From Neurospora intermedia (Eukaryota; Ascomycota; Sordariomycetes; Sordariales; Sordariaceae), in contig BTPP01000005.1 in assembly GCA_037102815.1 (NCBI GenBank), forward strand, positions 2,666,001 through 2,730,000: a stretch of DNA of 64,000 nt, in the 5' to 3' direction. Every line of letters begins with the position of its first letter. Position 1 is the first letter of the stretch. A program made the position numbers and the translations under genes. Shown here piece after piece: positions 60,375 to 64,000 of this stretch. The notes below the pieces were generated by a model. The model was not told the DNA's origin. It ran no database searches and was given only the letters and a program-made list of their open reading frames with translations.

Positions 60375-60612
60375 AATTATCTTTACTTTTATTAGAATTA
60401 AGGTTAAGGGACTTCGGTATCTTTACTTTTATTAAAGTAAAGGGACTTCGGTATTTTTACTCTTATTAGAGTAAGGGGACCTCGGTATTTTTATTTTTAT
60501 TAGAGTAAAGGGACTTTACTATTTCTATTCCTATTAGAATAAAGAGACCTTACTACCTCTATTCCTATTAGAGTAAAGAGACTTTACTTCTTCTATTCCT
60601 ACTATAATAAAA
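60375..60612. repeat. 34-bp tandem repeat, about seven copies
   Basis: GGGACTT(C/T) and its variants recur at 60409, 60443, 60477, 60511, 60545 and 60579, exactly 34 bp apart, with TATTAGAGTAAAG between. The period is not a multiple of three, so this is unlikely to be a coding repeat. Confidence 0.88.
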
Positions 60613-63313
60613 AGGGGATAGTATTAGAACGATAGGAGTAAAGTAGTAATAAATAGCTCCCGTCTATATTTATACCTATAAATATCGGGACTCGATTCTA
60701 ATCGAAGGAAAAATAACCTAATCCAAACCTAATGCTTACTACGCTTCAATTATCGACCCTTGTATATAGAACGCCGGGTAGAGTATAATAGTATAATAAG
60801 GGCTAGGGTTATAATAATATATAAGGCCGGCTCCGAAGGATCTACGGCCGGAGTAGGTAAAGTACTACTATTTCTACTATATATTATACTATTAGTATAA
60901 ATATTTTTATACTTACTGTTCGGAATAATATTAGCGACCGAGAATAGCCTAATATATTCGGCGATAAGGTTAGGATTATACTAATCCAAGTACTCCCAAT
61001 TTTGTAGGAGGGGTATACTTTTAATTATATCCGCTATAGTACGTACGGATACGCTTCTACCGACTATTAAGTATACAATTTACTAGGATATTTCGGGTAG
61101 GATAAGAATAGAGTACAGTAATTAAAAATCGATATTTAATATTATAAATATAAATATAATACGCTCTATAAAAAAGCCTTCGAAGTAAAATAAAAATAAG
61201 CCTACCTTATTTATAAGCGTAGGGGCACCGAACTTCTTCAATTTTGGAGGTATCTATTTAATTTAATTAAAGTAATAATTATATTTATTATAATAAGTAC
61301 TCTATAAATAATTCTAATAATTAATATAACCCTAGAGTACTTTAAATAGGGCTTCGTAAAAATATATTACGTTAGCAATAGTATATATATCGGAATAATT
61401 ATTAATTAGGTTAGTTCATTACTTTTCGTTCTACTTCATTTATTTTTTTAATTAGAAGTTCCGGAGTAGGAATATACTATAGATAGGGTCTTCTACAGAC
61501 TGTATATTTATAATCCGGTTGAATAATTAGGATTATATAATTTTAAATAAGGTATCTATTATAAAGGACGAATTAAATTTATATATATACAAAGGGTTAG
61601 TAAATTGCATCGCTAGTACGGACGGTTTAACGAATTCGAACTTAAGCCGATTAAAATACTAATAAGGTATAAAAAAGTAAGTAATACTATATTTACTACT
61701 ATAGATAACGCAATTAAAACGCTACTATAAATTTAAAATATCTTTAAATTTAATTTAACTATATTGTACGATACGTATTATATTAGGGATATCTATCCCT
61801 ATTCCTAACGCTACTATAGATATAATAATACAATATTAGGATTCGGGGGTAATAAATTAATAGTAGAAGCGATTTTAATCTACGGGACGGATATATAAAT
61901 AATATACTTAGATAATTAAATACGTATTAAATTAATTATAGAGACTATATTTAATTAAGGAACGGATAAGATACTTCTTCGCTTTACTAATTAAATTTTT
62001 ATTATTAATATAAATAATTATTTTCGGGATAGTACTATTGGAAGTAGGGCCGAGAAGGAATTTAAAACGTTTAAAGTTTTATATTTTAAACCTAGGGATA
62101 GAATTAAAAATAATACTAATATTAAGCCGATTGATAGAAGTATAGATAATTTAAAGCGAATTTATTAATTGTCCGAATAGATAGAAGCCGGCGTATTTAC
62201 GTATATATACTTCTAATTCCTTAATTAATATAACCGTATATTCGAACTATAGGATTAAAAGGGGTAGAGTCCGACGGAATTAATAAAAATCGGAGAAATA
62301 GGTACAAAAGTCGCACTATTAATAAATAATATAAAGTTCGTTAATAACAATAAACGCTATCCGGGTAGCGAATTCTAAAGCACAAAGGAATTTGAGAAAT
62401 CGGTAATAAAGGGTTTACTCGGGTCTAAAGAAAATATATATAAAATATCCCGAACGTATATAATCCTATAGTATATTAATCTAAATATATTAATTACCTA
62501 TTAGAAAAAATAGGGTAGGTTTATATACTTTATAGAAGTCTTAATTAATTAATAGGGGTTTAGCGCTGGGATATAATATAATAACGTCCCTTTATTCTTA
62601 ATTAAAACGAATAAGAGGTATAATTTATATTATAATTTATATAGGAAGAATAACCGATACTATTTAAAATACAATACTTTTACTAAAACCAATTATAATA
62701 ATAAAAATTATATTACTATACTAATAAATAATATAATAGATATATTCAACCTATTTAGGGTAAGGCTAACGTAGGGTTTAACCGGACGCTAATCGAGCGA
62801 TCGGGTTAAGTAAAAGTCGAACGATAGTATATATAAACCGAATTTAAAGTTATTTATACTCGTTTAAATTCGTATATTTAATAATTGTAGCGATATATTA
62901 CTGCGTAGTTATATTTAGTATAAGTAAAGTAGTAAGGTTGGAACAAGTTTCAAAATATTGAATAAAAGTAAAAATTTCGTCGAAAGTATAATCTAGTTGG
63001 GCTATTATCTTAACTAAGTTTTAAATAATTTAGATTAAAATTAATAGAAATACAATACCCATTTTTTAAATAAGGATTATTGCAACCGACGAAGGTAACC
63101 CCCTAATAGATAATTAATAGTAAATATAGGTAATAATAGAAAAAAAAAAAAAGGTTTATAGAAGTTCGTACTTGTACTATATCCAATAAACAAGCCGCTT
63201 CTAAATGCGACTTATTATTATTAAGATATTTAAAAGTATTTATAAATTTCTTATCTCTATTGAGGCCGATTTATATATATACAACTATAGCCGACGGTAT
63301 TTTTGCGTAAAAC

Positions 63314-63765
63314 TGTAACAGACCTCCTCTTACAAAAGTTCGAGGAGGGGAGACCCACATAATTGTAGGGCGGGTCCGCTGAAGGTTGTCGTCGGAGGTC
63401 GTGTGATAGAGACTATGTTTGTTCGTATTCGCTAAGGAATAGCCGAAGGGGGTAGTAGTGAAACCTCTAGGGTAGGCGAGATTAAGTCTCCACTTTTTAT
63501 TTCGACCCCTGTCTACCCGGGAGACTTCTTCCACCTTAGAACTCTTTAAAGCTCCCTGAGCCTCCCTGAGCCTCCCTAAGCCTCCCTGGGCCACACTGGG
63601 CTTCTGGGCCGCCTTGGCAAGCCTGGTAGACTACCTTCTAAGAAGGTTAGGGTTATATAATAGAATTTTAACTACTAGTATCAATAAAAATCAACTTATA
63701 TATATATATTTATATATAATTGCTTATACCCGTAAGGTATAATATAACCCCGTAAATCCGTTATA
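63314..63765 (+). repeat. Candidate solo LTR or terminal fragment with a less-mutated core
   Basis: The stretch begins TGTAACAGACC, a common LTR start, and could end near CCGTTATA, which would be the RIP product of GTTACA, the matching inverted end. Inside, the first 300 bp keep TpG/CpA and a higher GC content, followed by AT-rich DNA with AATAAA (about 63687). No internal domain or second LTR lies inside the window on the left; a partner could lie beyond the right edge. The LTR reading is inferred from the ends only. Confidence 0.35.
63551..63590. repeat. 10-bp tandem repeat GCCTCCCTGA
   Basis: Four near-perfect tandem copies of a GC-rich 10-bp unit inside the less-mutated stretch at the end of the window. 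Confidence 0.85.
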
Positions 63766-64000
63766 TATATATAATATTATATAATATATATAGTAAGCCC
63801 AACAGTTTTAATAGAGTTAGTATTAGAATTATTAAGTTTTATATTGACTTATTATTAGAAAATACTAAAAATTTTTCCTTGGAAGGGTTGGGAAAAGAAT
63901 AATTCCTATATAAAGCCGGGTATAGGAGTAAATAAGAGTATTAAATAAGGAGGCGGGAGTTTCGAACTTTCTGGGTTCTATAGAAATAAATGTTATTAAA

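Larger units (their letters stand above)
50221..64000. other. RIP-saturated AT-rich repeat DNA, right block
   Basis: Same CpA/TpG-poor, TpA-rich, CpG-retaining composition as 33180-42109, running off the end of the window. No intact gene. A short protein-like frame at about 50487-50678 (KIRKDEVITYTDNLL, ILRVLKEDKTLALN) continues, with stops, to about 50960; its family is unknown. Tandem arrays with many different periods are listed separately. Two related stretches about 340 bp apart (about 56842 and 57180) share CTAGCGA(A/G)ATT(C/T)A(A/G)TACTTAT. Between the listed repeats (for example 55010-57440, 58560-60370 and 60620-63310) I see only mutated sequence with no assignable feature. Confidence 0.85.

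Noticed and set aside
63640-63660. TTAGGG word, possible telomere
   Set aside because: Single occurrence with no array.

Overview
The window looks like nuclear DNA of a filamentous ascomycete, most likely Neurospora or a close Sordariales relative. The genes have short introns (53-79 nt, one of 212 nt) with GTRNGT donors and CTRAC-type branch points. The regulators are Zn2Cys6 proteins with long glutamine- and proline-rich tails. About 23 kb is stripped of CpA/TpG while CpG is kept, which is the mark of RIP (repeat-induced point mutation). The primer-binding site of a retrotransposon matches the 3' end of the Neurospora initiator tRNA-Met as I remember it.

Layout. 1-33 kb is a normal gene-bearing arm: (i) a 2,581-codon SNT1/NCoR-like double-SANT co-repressor gene (3121-10924, +); (ii) a secretory single-pass membrane protein with a cysteine-rich ectodomain and an acidic, polyQ tail (12043-14296, -); (iii) a 661-residue Zn2Cys6 regulator whose zinc cluster is assembled from four exons, two of them microexons of 13 and 10 nt (17788-20093, +); (iv) a 1,192-residue Zn2Cys6 regulator with an intron just before the first zinc-binding Cys (23022-26812, +); (v) a U6 snRNA gene (27276-27376, -); (vi) mitochondrial acetylornithine aminotransferase (28540-29988, +; arg-5 in Neurospora, ARG8 in yeast). 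From 30 to 33.2 kb coding density fades into transposon fragments and a decayed reading frame.

33.2-64 kb is heterochromatin-like. The AT-rich, RIP-saturated DNA holds no intact gene. It holds many degenerate tandem repeats (34, 63, 72, 87, 141-145, 159 bp and a 63/129/150-bp coding repeat), a recurring palindrome and fossil reading frames. Set into it is an 8.1-kb Ty3/gypsy chromovirus (42115-50215, -) with two identical 235-bp LTRs and a TTATT target duplication. The element is not RIP-saturated, yet its single Gag-Pol frame holds 16 in-frame stops (ten TAG, six TAA, no TGA), no frameshift, and Asn in place of the first catalytic Asp of integrase. It seems to have arrived after the host DNA had been mutated, and probably carried many of its own lesions when it moved.

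No operon-like linkage is expected. Three of the five protein genes are transcription or chromatin regulators. If the arg-5 call is right, my recollection of its position near the LG II centromere would fit the AT-rich block being pericentromeric, but the window alone cannot show this.
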